Origin: Topomyia yanbarensis
Taxonomy: Eukaryota; Arthropoda; Insecta; Diptera; Culicidae
Direction: 5' to 3'
Assembly: GCF_030247195.1 (NCBI RefSeq)
Contig: NC_080672.1
Location: 369,822,271 to 369,886,270, forward strand
Length of the DNA: 64,000 nt
Made by a program: the position numbers and the translations under genes
Shown here: piece after piece, positions 11,958-21,271 of the stretch
Layout of the letters: every line of letters begins with the position of its first letter
Position numbering within the stretch: the stretch's first letter is position 1
Notes under the pieces: model-generated
What the model was told of the DNA's origin: nothing
Databases searched by the model: none
Seen by the model: the letters and a program-made list of their open reading frames with translations, nothing else

Positions 11958-12280
11958 GTGATCCGGCCCATTAAGCAGATAAGATTAGTTTTTCTGGGCA
12001 ATAGTCCCACGATCGGCTGTGTGGAGTTGAAATTGCTTTTGTTTAGAAAACATAGGATACTCTCGGTAGCCGGCTACCCAGATTTTAAAAGAACAAAAAA
12101 CTAAACAAGATCTTATTTTTCGAGCGATCGTGTTCTCGAAAACTAACTGAACTACAAACTAATAAACTATGATTTACAGGTCGCATCGCATGCTTGGAGC
12201 GAATCCCTATTTCCTTCCAAACCACCAACTCTGCGACACCTATGGAAGAGTCTGATGAACCTTCTGTATAAGATTCCTCA
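11958..12280 (-). repeat. Dispersed repeat, copy 1 (partner at 59770-60112)
   Basis: Beginning TGATCCGGCCCATTAAGCAG, this segment matches the reverse complement of 59770-60112 along most of its length. It shares the GGTAGCCGGCTACC palindrome (12065-12078), AAACAAGATCTT and the stretch through CACCTATGGAAGAGTCTGAT. The repeat abuts the (AAAT)n tail of LINE A here, while its partner abuts TATTTATT, so its own edge probably carries a tetranucleotide tract. No coding frame was recognised. It is probably a retrotransposon UTR or a SINE-like family; I could not place it. Confidence 0.7.
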
Positions 12281-12374
12281 TTTTATTCAAACGATGGGCA
12301 GGGTAAAATCAGCACCGACACGATAGAAAAAATTCGTCGCGTTATTGAATATTATTAAAAAATATAAGCATTGC

Positions 12375-12465
12375 TCCTTATAGCCGGCAATCCGGAGTTC
12401 AAGTTGCTTATTTTGCTAATCGTATGATAAATTTCCCAAATTCTCGGCAGCCGGCTGCCCAGAGA
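12375..12465. repeat. Diverged second module with GGCAGCCGGCTGCC hairpin
   Basis: This 90-bp stretch parallels 11990-12085. GGAGTTCAAGTTGCTT corresponds to GGAGTTGAAATTGCTT, and CTCGGCAGCCGGCTGCCCAGA corresponds to the same position in the first module. The palindrome at 12446-12459 differs from the one at 12065-12078 by one change in each arm that preserves pairing. This suggests a diverged tandem duplication of a structured module. Confidence 0.55.
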
Positions 12466-12839
12466 AATTATTACATGATAACGCTATTGGCACACTTACT
12501 AACAACTCTCCCCTTCCCGTGATACATGTGGAGATGCAGAGGATTCTTCGGTCTATAGTAGCAACATTTATCGGACTAACATTCCTTCCTTTCCCAGAAG
12601 ATCTGCATTCGAACGTGGCCGGCGTCGGTATTGATCAGCATGCAGGGATCAGAATAGATTGTACAATGTGGCTCATCATGTTATTCCCAAGCATGTTGTT
12701 CCAATCAACATTTTGCAACCTAATTTGGTTCTGGTCAATAACGGAGTAGCAACTACGGGCGATCTCTTATGCTTATGCTTATATGGTGTAAATAAGCTCT
12801 ACATAAGAGGTAAAATACCAAAAATAATAACACAGACAT

Positions 12840-13092
12840 CCCGAACAAACGAAAAGCCCATAATACCCCTATGGTCATGGGGCTTGACATGGGTGTTTGA
12901 AATGGGTTCAAACCATGAAAACACCATCACCGTGGTCCGGTAGATCCCATATAAAATACCATATATTGGTGCATTTATGGGTTATTGAGACCATTTTATG
13001 GTGTCTTGATTGTTGTGAATTTTGTCACGGACCATGTTTAAGGTCTTTTCAAGGGGCTATGTGGTGTTTGAACCCATGAGTATTTGCTCGGG
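12840..13092. mobile_element. MITE with CCCGARCAAA ends, copy 1
   Basis: The ends are CCCGAACAAA on the left and TTTGCTCGGG on the right. The interior has inverted blocks such as AAAACACCATCACCGTGGTCC opposite GGACCATG...TGGTGTTTGAACCCATG. The flanks are AT on both sides, a possible 2-bp duplication. The same family recurs at 57275-57472, flanked by TA. No coding capacity is seen and the superfamily is unknown. Confidence 0.75.
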
Positions 13093-13104
13093 ATGTTCTA
13101 CGAA

Positions 13105-13437
13105 TAACTGTTTCATAATGAAACGAGTTATTACAATACCTGATTAATAATAAAACATTTTTCAACCTTCCAATAACAAAATTCACTGCATGGCGGTATA
13201 CAATAAGGTATTGATTTGGTATTTGTAAAACTCACTGGAATACATAAATAATACTAAAATAAAGTATTATGCCTCTTTGAGGTATTCAACAGGTATTGAA
13301 ACATGTTTATTTAATACCTGCCTAATACCTCAATGAGCTATAATAATCAATTAATACTAAGTTTTGGTATGAATACTAAAATATAGTATGCTCAGATTAT
13401 TGGCCAGCTTATTTCTCCTGCTCGGGTAGTACCTTTC
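13105..13437. mobile_element. MITE-like repeat rich in AATACC/GGTATT
   Basis: The segment has many short inverted AATACC and GGTATT pairs and ends in TTATTTCTCCTGCTCGGG at about 13415-13432. That end is the complement of the isolated fragment at 4221-4275. The left boundary is uncertain. No open reading frame is found. Confidence 0.5.
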
Positions 13438-14236
13438 TTTCGTCGTTTTGCAAGTCTGCGATCGATTACCGTCAAGTAATATCCGTTGTCAAATATCCCA
13501 AAGTCCAGTACATAAATCTCATCATACACGTACCTGCAAACCGTCCTTATTAGGATGAATACATAACGGAAAATTAACCGTTATGTGTCCAACAAAAAAC
13601 ACCAGGCCAGCGAAGGTACCCGGTTTCCCACAAATTGAAATGCTCATAACTATGGCTTCCCATAACCGATTTGGACACTTTTAAATGTTTTGGATTCAGG
13701 AACTCATCCACTTTTTGATTCTGTAAAATTGAACCGGATTAATGGATCTGGTTCTTGGTAGTCCCGATTTTACGGTGTAATGTTCCAGTACTATGGTATG
13801 CCTAGTAAATTTTAATACTGTCCTAGCAATATGAGTATCAAAACTCTTCATATTCTCTCGGAAGTCTGTTATTTGTTGTTACGGGACCCTGTGGCAGTTT
13901 GAAGAATGGAATTGGAACGGAACGGCCACTCACGGCACTACGGGAACCTGCTCCGGAATGTCATCCGGGGTCAAATAACCAAATTGTTCCAAAACTACGA
14001 GATATAGCCTGCTGATGCAATTCAATGAATTTCGATACCCATATTTCCAGTATTCCATTAAAATTCACAAATAGTATTCCAACACTGGAACATGCTTCCG
14101 GAAATGCGGATTTCCGGGAACAGAATGAAGTAACCCGATTCATTTTAGCAAATCTAAAAGAATTCAAAACACCAAGTAGTATCAAAGTCGGTTAGAAATT
14201 ACCTTAATTATTGGTATTTCAGTTTTGTGGTACCGG

Positions 14237-14533
14237 TGTGACGTCCCACTAATTAAATTATACCGTGCTATATAAAGTTCGACTGTACTCAATCGAACTT
14301 TATTCGCACAGCACACCGGTGATCAACTCGAGCGGTCGATCACCGAGGTCTATTGTCGACGCTGCACATTTGATGACGTGCAAGGCACATGGATACGGCG
14401 CAGCAAATTGTCACTCCAGGCGTCTAACGCTATGACCCTATGTACTATGTATCGATGTATGCATGGCAATCGTCATGCATATAAAAACTAAATATTGAAT
14501 AAAATAATTCATTCTAAGTAAGACAAACTTACA
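14237..14533 (+). repeat. 5' LTR
   Basis: The LTR starts TGTGACGTCCC and ends ACTTACA. It contains a TATA box (CTATATAAAG, about 14269-14278), which is also part of a perfect 11-bp inverted repeat (ATAAAGTTCGA at 14272-14282, complement at 14293-14303). A polyadenylation signal AATAAA lies at 14498-14503. By position the transcript should start just downstream of the TATA box; the exact U3/R/U5 limits cannot be read from sequence alone. Confidence 0.95.
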
Positions 14534-14550
14534 TGGCAGACCGTGGCTCG
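14534..14550 (+). promoter_or_regulatory. Candidate tRNA primer-binding site
   Basis: The sequence directly after the 5' LTR begins TGGCAGACCGTGGCTCG. It starts with TGG, complementary to the universal tRNA CCA 3' end, and abuts the LTR as expected for a minus-strand primer site. I could not match the rest to a tRNA by eye. The following leader (to 14927) contains a 14-bp direct repeat, TACGACCAAGTGAA, at about 14770 and 14806. Confidence 0.7.
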
Positions 14551-14927
14551 TATCCGAGCAGTGATTACCAGCGGCACGAACCCGCACTTGTACAGTAGAT
14601 CCGCGAATCCTAACAGCTCGTTCCGTTCTCGCGTGTGTTAAGTGAAAATGGAGATCTAAAGACCCAACTGATTAGTAGTGATCGCACAGCAACTGCCAAT
14701 AACTCCAGAAGAACTTATACAAATAAAAGTGAGGAGTTCCAGTGGTGGAAAATTCGCCATTCCGTTAAACTACGACCAAGTGAATTTAGTGACCTGATGC
14801 TAAGTTACGACCAAGTGAACGAACCTTACTATTATCGAGAATGAGTACGTGACTATTAAGCATTAGCCAAGTTAACCGAGATTCAGCCGTCCGACCGCTA
14901 CCCACTCAACCAGTGACAGTTAAAAAA

Positions 14928-15164
14928 ATGGGGTCGCGTACAAGTAAAAATCCTACGGTAAGCGGAGATCCGAAAATAAATATAATAAATACGTTAGAGC
15001 AGCACGCGGTGTGGCAAGATGGCCAGGAGACTAAATATTGGATATTACTAACTATATGCAGTATACAATTAGCTTTTGTAATATACCAAGCCTACACGAA
15101 GTATGTGAAAAAACAAGCTTTCAAAAAGGCGAGGAAATCGCTCGTCAACCTAAACCAGGTCTAA
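14928..15164 (+). CDS. Small membrane protein upstream of gag (78 aa)
   Basis: The ATG at 14928 has a favourable context (A at -3, G at +4). It opens a 78-residue frame that starts MGSRTSK, a good N-myristoylation consensus (Gly2, Ser6) with a following Lys. A hydrophobic segment at about residues 38-56 (WILLTICSIQLAFVIY) can span a membrane once. A basic tail follows (KKQAFKKARKS, about 61-71). The frame ends 10 bp before the gag ATG, so gag could be reached by leaky scanning or reinitiation. The likely product is a myristoylated, membrane-anchored accessory protein of the retrotransposon; its role is not known to me. It is not an envelope protein: it is far too short and has no signal peptide or fusion-type features. 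That the frame is intact in a young element argues that it is used. Confidence 0.75.
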   Translation: MGSRTSKNPTVSGDPKINIINTLEQHAVWQDGQETKYWILLTICSIQLAFVIYQAYTKYVKKQAFKKARKSLVNLNQV

Positions 15165-15174
15165 CTCTTTAGGA

Positions 15175-16389
15175 ATGGATAAATACGAACAATTAAAAAT
15201 ATTGAACACGAACATAAAAAAGTCTCAATATAACAAAATCACCAATGAAACACTCCAAACTAAACTAGAATTGAGCGAAAAACTTAAAACTTCAGTAGAG
15301 GAATACTTAGAAGAAAATTACGACCTGATAGAACCGCAAACATTCGCTAAAATCGCGAAAAATACACGTGAATGGAATAGAGAAATAAAAGAGATTCTCA
15401 CACGAAAATTTAAAGACAACAAACCAAAAGACGAACTAAAGATGGTGTCTGTATTGGAAGTTATTAAAACAGCCTCATCGTTAATCCCTGAGTACGATGG
15501 CAGTGCTGATAAATTAAATGCAACAGTAGCGGCTATAAAAGCCCTATCGCCTATCATTAACAACGATAATCGCGCCGCTGCGATTAATGTGATTTTATCG
15601 AAATTCTCGAATAAAGCTATAGCAGCCGTCGGAGAAAACCCGGAAACTCTAGACGTTATAATAGAAAAACTTAATGAAAAATGCAGAAAGCAACAACAGC
15701 CTGAGGTTGTCCAAGCAAAATTAAATGCTTTGAGACAGACAAGTGACCTCAATAAATTCACTGACCAAGTCGAGAAATTAACACTAGACTTGCAGAAGTG
15801 CTATTTGGCTGAAAACATCCCCTTGGATGCAGCCGTTAGATTTGCAACAAAAGCAGGCATTAAAGCTTTGGCCAATGGAGTTCGAGATTCTGAAACCAGA
15901 CTTCTGATAAAGGCAGGCAAATTTGAAAACTTGGATGCTGCCATTGGAAAAGTGCATGAGAATCAGCACGAGACTGAAGTCAGTGTATTGTACTTTAAAA
16001 ACCACAATCAAGGAAATCCAAGAGGTAGAAATAACTACCGAGGCCGATCGAACAGAGGACAAGTCAACTCTTCCAGAGGCCGATCTAATATTTATAGTGG
16101 ATATCAAAACCGCCCTTTCAATCAAAATAACTACAATTATCGGGGACACCAAAATGGAAATAGAGGCCGCGGAATCCAGAATCACCGCGGACAAAGTTAC
16201 ACACGGGGTGGAAATACTCGTCAACATAATCAAATATTTTACAACGATGCGGAAAACTGGCAAGGCCCTCAACAGCCACAGCAGCAGCAGAATCAACATG
16301 CTCAGCATGTTGGGGGTATAAGCAACCCGCAAGAACAACAACAGCAAACACAACAAGCAGTCCCATTATCCCAAATAAGGAACCATTGA
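15175..16389 (+). CDS. gag: Gag structural protein of the LTR retrotransposon
   Basis: The 404-residue frame from ATG 15175 occupies the gag position. The N-terminal two-thirds is mostly helical, with a capsid-like stretch (about 100-260). The C-terminal region (about 280-350) is rich in Arg, Gly, Asn and Tyr with repeated RGR/RGRSN motifs, and the tail is Gln-rich. No CCHC zinc knuckle is present, so nucleic-acid binding is probably through the RG-rich region, as in several insect Ty3/gypsy Gag proteins. It should form the intracellular particle that packages element RNA. Its last 160 bp overlap the pol frame, which lies at -1. The antisense 147- and 190-codon frames over it are shadows. Confidence 0.9.
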   Translation: MDKYEQLKILNTNIKKSQYNKITNETLQTKLELSEKLKTSVEEYLEENYDLIEPQTFAKIAKNTREWNREIKEILTRKFKDNKPKDELKMVSVLEVIKTASSLIPEYDGSADKLNATVAAIKALSPIINNDNRAAAINVILSKFSNKAIAAVGENPETLDVIIEKLNEKCRKQQQPEVVQAKLNALRQTSDLNKFTDQVEKLTLDLQKCYLAENIPLDAAVRFATKAGIKALANGVRDSETRLLIKAGKFENLDAAIGKVHENQHETEVSVLYFKNHNQGNPRGRNNYRGRSNRGQVNSSRGRSNIYSGYQNRPFNQNNYNYRGHQNGNRGRGIQNHRGQSYTRGGNTRQHNQIFYNDAENWQGPQQPQQQQNQHAQHVGGISNPQEQQQQTQQAVPLSQIRNH

Positions 16390-19300
16390 CCAGATACATT
16401 TTCAATATTCATACCAAACCAACTAATTTTATCAATTTAAAACCAAAAATTTCAAATTATACTTGTACATTTTTGATAGATACGGGAGCAGAGATATCGA
16501 TTCTGAAACCCAATAAATTAAACCAAGACGAATTTATCACAATAACTGACAAATGCTTGATTACGGGAATAAACAATATCAAAACTGAAACTAAAGGTTC
16601 TATGACTACAGAACTGTATACTAGCGATGGTGTATCGCTATTACATAAATTTCATATAGTGAATGACGAATTTCCAATTCCGACAGATGGTATTTTAGGT
16701 CGAGACTTTCTCACCAAATATCATTGTAATATTGATTATGACACTTGGACATTAACATGCGCTACTAGCCTTGGTCCAATTGAAATAATAATTGAAGACA
16801 CTTGTGAAGATACAATTGTCCTACCACCTCGCTGTGAGGTTTATAGACAAATAAATACGAAGAGCACCAAAGAAGATAACGTTTTACTGTCATGTGAAGT
16901 TCAACCCGGAGTATTTTGCGGAAACGCTATCGTTAATTCAGAACATGCAATAGCTAAATTCATTAACACAACTAATAAAGCAGTAATAATTGATAAAAAT
17001 TTTACTAAACAGATAATCCCTCTACAACAATATACAATGTATACGTTCAAAGAGGTTGACCAGGAAAACCGAAATACAAATCTCATGAAAGAATTAAATA
17101 TTGATGGTGTAAATGCTGAAGCCAAAGGCAAATTAATAGAATTATGCAAAAAATTTAATAATATTTTCTCTTTGCAAGGTGATATGCTAACCTGCAATAA
17201 CTTTTATAAACAAAATATAAATATTACCGACAACACACCAGTATACATAAAAAACTACAGAACTCCTGAAGTTCACAGAGCTGAAATAACGAAACAAGTT
17301 AATGATTTACTCGAGAAAGGAATTATTCAAGACTCCACGTCACCTTATAACACACCAATTTTGTTAGTACCGAAAAAATCCAATACTAAAGATCAAAAGC
17401 ATCGTTTAGTCTGTGATTTTCGTCAACTTAACAAAAAAATTATAGCCGACAAATTTCCTCTAACTAGAATAGATGATATTCTGGACCAACTTGGGAGAGC
17501 GAAATATTTTTCGACTCTTGATTTGATGTCAGGATTTCATCAAATCGAACTAGACAAAAACTCAAAAAAGTTAACAGCCTTCTCCACACATCAAGGGCAT
17601 TATGAGTTTAACAGACTTCCATTTGGACTGTCAATCTCGCCCAATAGTTTTCAAAGGATGATGACTATAGCTTTAAGCGGTCTTCCTCCGGAATGTGCTT
17701 TTCTGTACATCGATGATATTATTGTCATTGGATGTTCTATTGACCACCATTTGAAAAATTTAGAAAGAGTGTTCACCAAACTCCAACAATTTAATCTCAA
17801 GCTAGATCCTGCTAAATGTCATTTCTTCTGTGCAGATGTTACTTATTTAGGACATCATATATCCGCCGAAGGAATTCAACCTGACAAGGAAAAATTCTCC
17901 GTGATTGAAAAATATCCGGTACCCCAAAATGCGGACGAAGTACGACGTTTTGTCGCATTTTGTAATTATTACAGAAGGTTCATACCTTACTTTTCTGATA
18001 TAACCGCTCCATTGAATGCAATTCTGAAAAAGAATGCAGTCTTCAAGTGGAGTGAAGAGTGTAAAAATGCGTTTGAAAAATTAAAACAAGAGCTTATGTC
18101 ACCAAGAATTTTACAATTTCCGGACTTCAATAAACAATTTATTTTAAGCACAGACGCATCTAAATTAGCATGCGGAGCTGTGTTATCTCAATTACATGGC
18201 GATGCTGAACTACCTGTTGCATACGCTAGTAGAATGTTCACCAAAGGAGAAAGTAATAAGTCTACTATAGAACAAGAATTAACAGCCATCCACTGGGCAA
18301 TCAAACATTTTCGACCATATTTATATGGAAGACGCTTTTTAGTGAAAACTGATCACCGACCTCTTATATATTTATTTTCGATGAAAGAACCATCCTCCAA
18401 ATTAACAAGGATGAGAACGGATTTAGAAGACTTCTCATTTGATATCGAATACGTGAAAGGCAAAAATAATACGGTACCTGATGCTCTTTCACGCGTAACT
18501 ATCAATTCTGAAGTACTACTTGTCCTGCCAGTTCAAACTAGGTCTAGAACTGGGAAAATCGACCAAAACAAAATAACAGTTGATAATGCTACTGAGACTG
18601 ATCACCTCAGGGCTTATGAATCTGTCAACAATATAGACGCTTTCAGTTTACCAAAATTGGTCTTTGAAATGCGCCATTCGATAATATCAATAAAAATCAC
18701 ATCAAAAACAAAGAAAAAAGAGTTAGCATCAGTGCAACTTACTTACAAAAAAAATGTTATAGATGTCCAAAATGCGTTAAAGCAAATAAATGAAATGGCC
18801 AAGAAAATGTCAATAAAGAAACTAGCGCTAGAATTAAGCAGCATTATATTCAAAAAAATGAACGTTCAAAAATTTAAAGAAAGCTGCAACGAAACATTAA
18901 AAGACGTCTGTATAATACTATATAAAAAAGCTGCAGTGATAAAAAATAAAATAGATATTCAAAACATCATAGCTGAAAACCACAATACTCTCTTGGGAGG
19001 ACATGTAGGTATAAATAAACTATTGATGAAATTACGAAGAAACTATTATTGGACGAATATGAAGTCCACAATAACCAATTATGTCAAACAATGCATTCTA
19101 TGTAAACAAAATAAACACAAAATGAAAACAAGTGAAAAATTTATTCACACAACAACACCTGCTAAAGTGTTCGATTTGATATCAATCGACACGGTAGGTC
19201 CATTTACCAAAACAAATAATGGAAATCGTTATGCACTCACTTTGCAATGCGATTTATCCAAATATGTAATTATCACACCTTTAGTGGATAAGCAAGCTAT

Positions 19301-19982
19301 AACAGTAGCGAAAGCATTCATCGAAAGTTTTGTACTTATATACGGTTGTCCATCTGCAATAAAAACAGATATGGGAACTGAGTATAAGAATGAAATTTTT
19401 GAAAATGTATGTAAAATATTAAAAATAGATCATAGCTTTGCAACTGCTTACCATCCTCAAACAGTTGGTAGCTTAGAACGAAATCATCGTTTTCTTAATG
19501 AATACTTAAGACATTTCATTAATGAAGAGCGCAATGATTGGGACTCATTTATTTCATACTATGCCTTTTGTTACAATACTTCACCCCATTCAGATATAAA
19601 ATTTGCTCCTTTTGAACTTGTATTTGGAAAACCAGTTAACTTTCCATTATATTTGAAAAATGCAGACACTATAGATCCAGTCTACAATCATGAACATTAT
19701 TATTCGGAACTAAAATTCAAAATTCAACAAACAGTTTCCAAAGCTCGAGGATTACTAAATAAAAACAAAGTTATGAGAATAAAAGATCAAGCCGATCAAA
19801 CAAATCCATTAAATGTAAAAATTAACGACAAAGTTTGGTTAAAAATAGAGAACAGAAGGAAATTAGATCCAGTATATTCAGGTCCATTTATTATAAAAAA
19901 CATCCTACATCCCAACATTGTAATAGAACATTGTGAGACAAAAGAAGAACAAACTGTGCATAAAAATAGAGTGATTAAATAA
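16386..19982 (+). CDS. pol: Pol polyprotein: protease-RT-RNase H-integrase
   Basis: The frame is open from 16230 and overlaps gag by 160 bp in the -1 phase. Residues here are numbered from 16386. Aspartic protease: DTGA at 32-35. RT: LVPKK and VCDFRQLNKK, the LPFGLSISP block, and catalytic YIDDI with D443 and D444. RNase H: STDAS with D590, then the EQELTAIHWA block and TDHRPL. Integrase: HHCC zinc motif with H866, H873, C903 and C906, then D935, D995 and E1031 (35 residues between the last two), and a C-terminal SGPF module. No ATG occurs before the protease motif, so expression as a Gag-Pol fusion by -1 frameshifting is likely. All catalytic residues are present over about 1200 codons with no break. 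No chromodomain and no env follow; 19983-20407 is non-coding. Confidence 0.95.
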   Translation: MTRYIFNIHTKPTNFINLKPKISNYTCTFLIDTGAEISILKPNKLNQDEFITITDKCLITGINNIKTETKGSMTTELYTSDGVSLLHKFHIVNDEFPIPTDGILGRDFLTKYHCNIDYDTWTLTCATSLGPIEIIIEDTCEDTIVLPPRCEVYRQINTKSTKEDNVLLSCEVQPGVFCGNAIVNSEHAIAKFINTTNKAVIIDKNFTKQIIPLQQYTMYTFKEVDQENRNTNLMKELNIDGVNAEAKGKLIELCKKFNNIFSLQGDMLTCNNFYKQNINITDNTPVYIKNYRTPEVHRAEITKQVNDLLEKGIIQDSTSPYNTPILLVPKKSNTKDQKHRLVCDFRQLNKKIIADKFPLTRIDDILDQLGRAKYFSTLDLMSGFHQIELDKNSKKLTAFSTHQGHYEFNRLPFGLSISPNSFQRMMTIALSGLPPECAFLYIDDIIVIGCSIDHHLKNLERVFTKLQQFNLKLDPAKCHFFCADVTYLGHHISAEGIQPDKEKFSVIEKYPVPQNADEVRRFVAFCNYYRRFIPYFSDITAPLNAILKKNAVFKWSEECKNAFEKLKQELMSPRILQFPDFNKQFILSTDASKLACGAVLSQLHGDAELPVAYASRMFTKGESNKSTIEQELTAIHWAIKHFRPYLYGRRFLVKTDHRPLIYLFSMKEPSSKLTRMRTDLEDFSFDIEYVKGKNNTVPDALSRVTINSEVLLVLPVQTRSRTGKIDQNKITVDNATETDHLRAYESVNNIDAFSLPKLVFEMRHSIISIKITSKTKKKELASVQLTYKKNVIDVQNALKQINEMAKKMSIKKLALELSSIIFKKMNVQKFKESCNETLKDVCIILYKKAAVIKNKIDIQNIIAENHNTLLGGHVGINKLLMKLRRNYYWTNMKSTITNYVKQCILCKQNKHKMKTSEKFIHTTTPAKVFDLISIDTVGPFTKTNNGNRYALTLQCDLSKYVIITPLVDKQAITVAKAFIESFVLIYGCPSAIKTDMGTEYKNEIFENVCKILKIDHSFATAYHPQTVGSLERNHRFLNEYLRHFINEERNDWDSFISYYAFCYNTSPHSDIKFAPFELVFGKPVNFPLYLKNADTIDPVYNHEHYYSELKFKIQQTVSKARGLLNKNKVMRIKDQADQTNPLNVKINDKVWLKIENRRKLDPVYSGPFIIKNILHPNIVIEHCETKEEQTVHKNRVIK

Positions 19983-20407
19983 CCACAAATCTAATTTTAT
20001 TATGATTTGATAAGACTACTGTGGTTACCTTAAATTAACAAAATTAGAATAAGCCTAACCAGCAGCATGATACTAGCTCAAAAAAACAAGAAACTGAGTG
20101 AAACGGTAAAAACATTAAGCCTGCCAATGCGTATCATTAGTGGTAAGACCTTGAAAACAACTAAAACCTACAAAATATTATATACAGAAAATCATATATT
20201 TTCATCCTCGTAAAAGGAAGGGAACGATTGCATTACTTTCAGCACTTGCCGAGAAGTGCAAAATTTAATTATTTAGAAACAAAAAAAAAGTAAAAAAAAG
20301 AAGAAAAGAAGAAAAAATGGAAAAAAAATATTATAAAACTAAGATATGATTTTATAGGCATCTGGAGTGTATAAAATGATTTCACCTGAAGTCTCATCAT
20401 TTTCTGT

Positions 20408-20417
20408 AGGGGATAGG
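20408..20417 (+). promoter_or_regulatory. Polypurine tract
   Basis: AGGGGATAGG lies immediately upstream of the 3' LTR. It is the expected position and composition for the plus-strand DNA primer made by RNase H during reverse transcription. It is short and carries one T, which is tolerated in known tracts. Confidence 0.75.
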
Positions 20418-20714
20418 TGTGACGTCCCACTAATTAAATTATACCGTGCTATATAAAGTTCGACTGTACTCAATCGAACTTTATTCGCACAGCACACCGG
20501 TGACCAACTCGAGCGGTCGATCACCGAGGTCTATTGTCGACGCTGCACATTTGATGACGTGCAAGGCACATGGATACGGCGCAGCAAATTGTCACTCCAG
20601 GCGTCTAACGCTATGACCCTATGTACTATGTATCGATGTATGCATGGCAATCGTCATGCATATAAAAACTAAATATTGAATAAAATAATTCATTCTAAGT
20701 AAGACAAACTTACA
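20418..20714 (+). repeat. 3' LTR
   Basis: This 297-bp copy is identical to the 5' LTR except for one base (C at 20513, T at 14332), by direct comparison. The AATAAA at 20679-20684 would direct 3' end formation. It is followed by the second CCGG copy at 20715-20718 and then by the interrupted MITE. Confidence 0.95.
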
Positions 20715-21271
20715 CCGGGTACCCACGTCAGCCTATTACGTAGTAAAAAATTCAGGAGCCCCTCTTCACTCCCCCTTACTATATCAACAATATTATTAAC
20801 CCAAAAGCTTGACTTAGTGAAGTTCTAAGATGTCACAAAGTTTCAATTTCCAGCTATGGATAAAACATGGGAATTTCATTAAATGAAACCTAAAAAGGCA
20901 CCCGGGTACCGCGTTGGACACATAACGGTTAAGTGAATTAGAAAAATCTTTCTCTTAACTTGATTTAAATTAGCGCTTGTTTATGATCATCTCTATGGTT
21001 TTTGCCAAATTGATTGGTGTGTTTCGGGTCAAATGATCTTTTATCTCTAATTGTAAAATCGAACAGCAAGTCATCCGTGCAAATCTTTCTGACAGTCTGG
21101 AAATTATTGATAATCTATAAATCTAAAATTCGTGCTTGATATTCGCTGGACATGTAGCAATTTCAGTGTGCACGGAAAATCATCTACTCATAAATTCATG
21201 AACAAAAATCACGAATTAATTAATTGAACGAGTTTCGAAAATCGTGACCATGTTCCTGAAATTATAGATAA

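Larger units (their letters stand above)
14237..20714 (+). mobile_element. Full-length Ty3/gypsy-class LTR retrotransposon
   Basis: This 6478-bp element has 297-bp direct LTRs beginning TG and ending CA, flanked by CCGG at 14233-14236 and 20715-20718. It holds, in order, an untranslated leader, a short membrane-protein ORF, gag, and pol in the order protease, RT, RNase H, integrase. RT before integrase places it in the Ty3/gypsy class. The absence of env and the style of the RT suggest the mdg3/blastopia side of the insect lineages; this sub-lineage is my inference. The three reading frames appear intact and the LTRs differ at one site (T at 14332 against C at 20513), so the insertion is very recent and possibly active. 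Confidence 0.95.
13578..20928. mobile_element. piggyBac-like MITE (TTAA) interrupted by the LTR element
   Basis: The terminal inverted repeats are CCGTTATGTGTCCAAC at 13578-13593 and the exact complement at 20913-20928. Both ends are bounded by TTAA (13574-13577 and 20929-20932), the signature duplication of piggyBac-type transposition. A second inverted match lies just inside: GGTACCCGGTTTCCCA on the left and its near-complement before CCCGGGTACC on the right. Without the LTR retrotransposon and its duplicated CCGG the MITE would be about 870 bp. It carries no transposase. The outer left flank also holds ACATAACGG, the complement of part of the repeat, perhaps a remnant of an adjacent copy. 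Confidence 0.8.

Noticed and set aside
14635..14844. 69-codon frame in the LTR element leader
   Set aside because: It has no ATG start, lacks motifs, and contains the direct repeat of the leader.
15318..15761. 147-codon minus-strand frame
   Set aside because: It lies antisense to gag, shows no motif, and is explained by codon bias of the gag frame.
15784..16356. 190-codon minus-strand hydrophobic frame
   Set aside because: Antisense shadow of the Asn/Arg/Gly-rich end of gag; the hydrophobic look comes from complementing A-rich codons.
19983..20407. Possible env downstream of pol
   Set aside because: There is only about 425 bp of AT-rich sequence and no frame with signal peptide, cleavage site or anchor.
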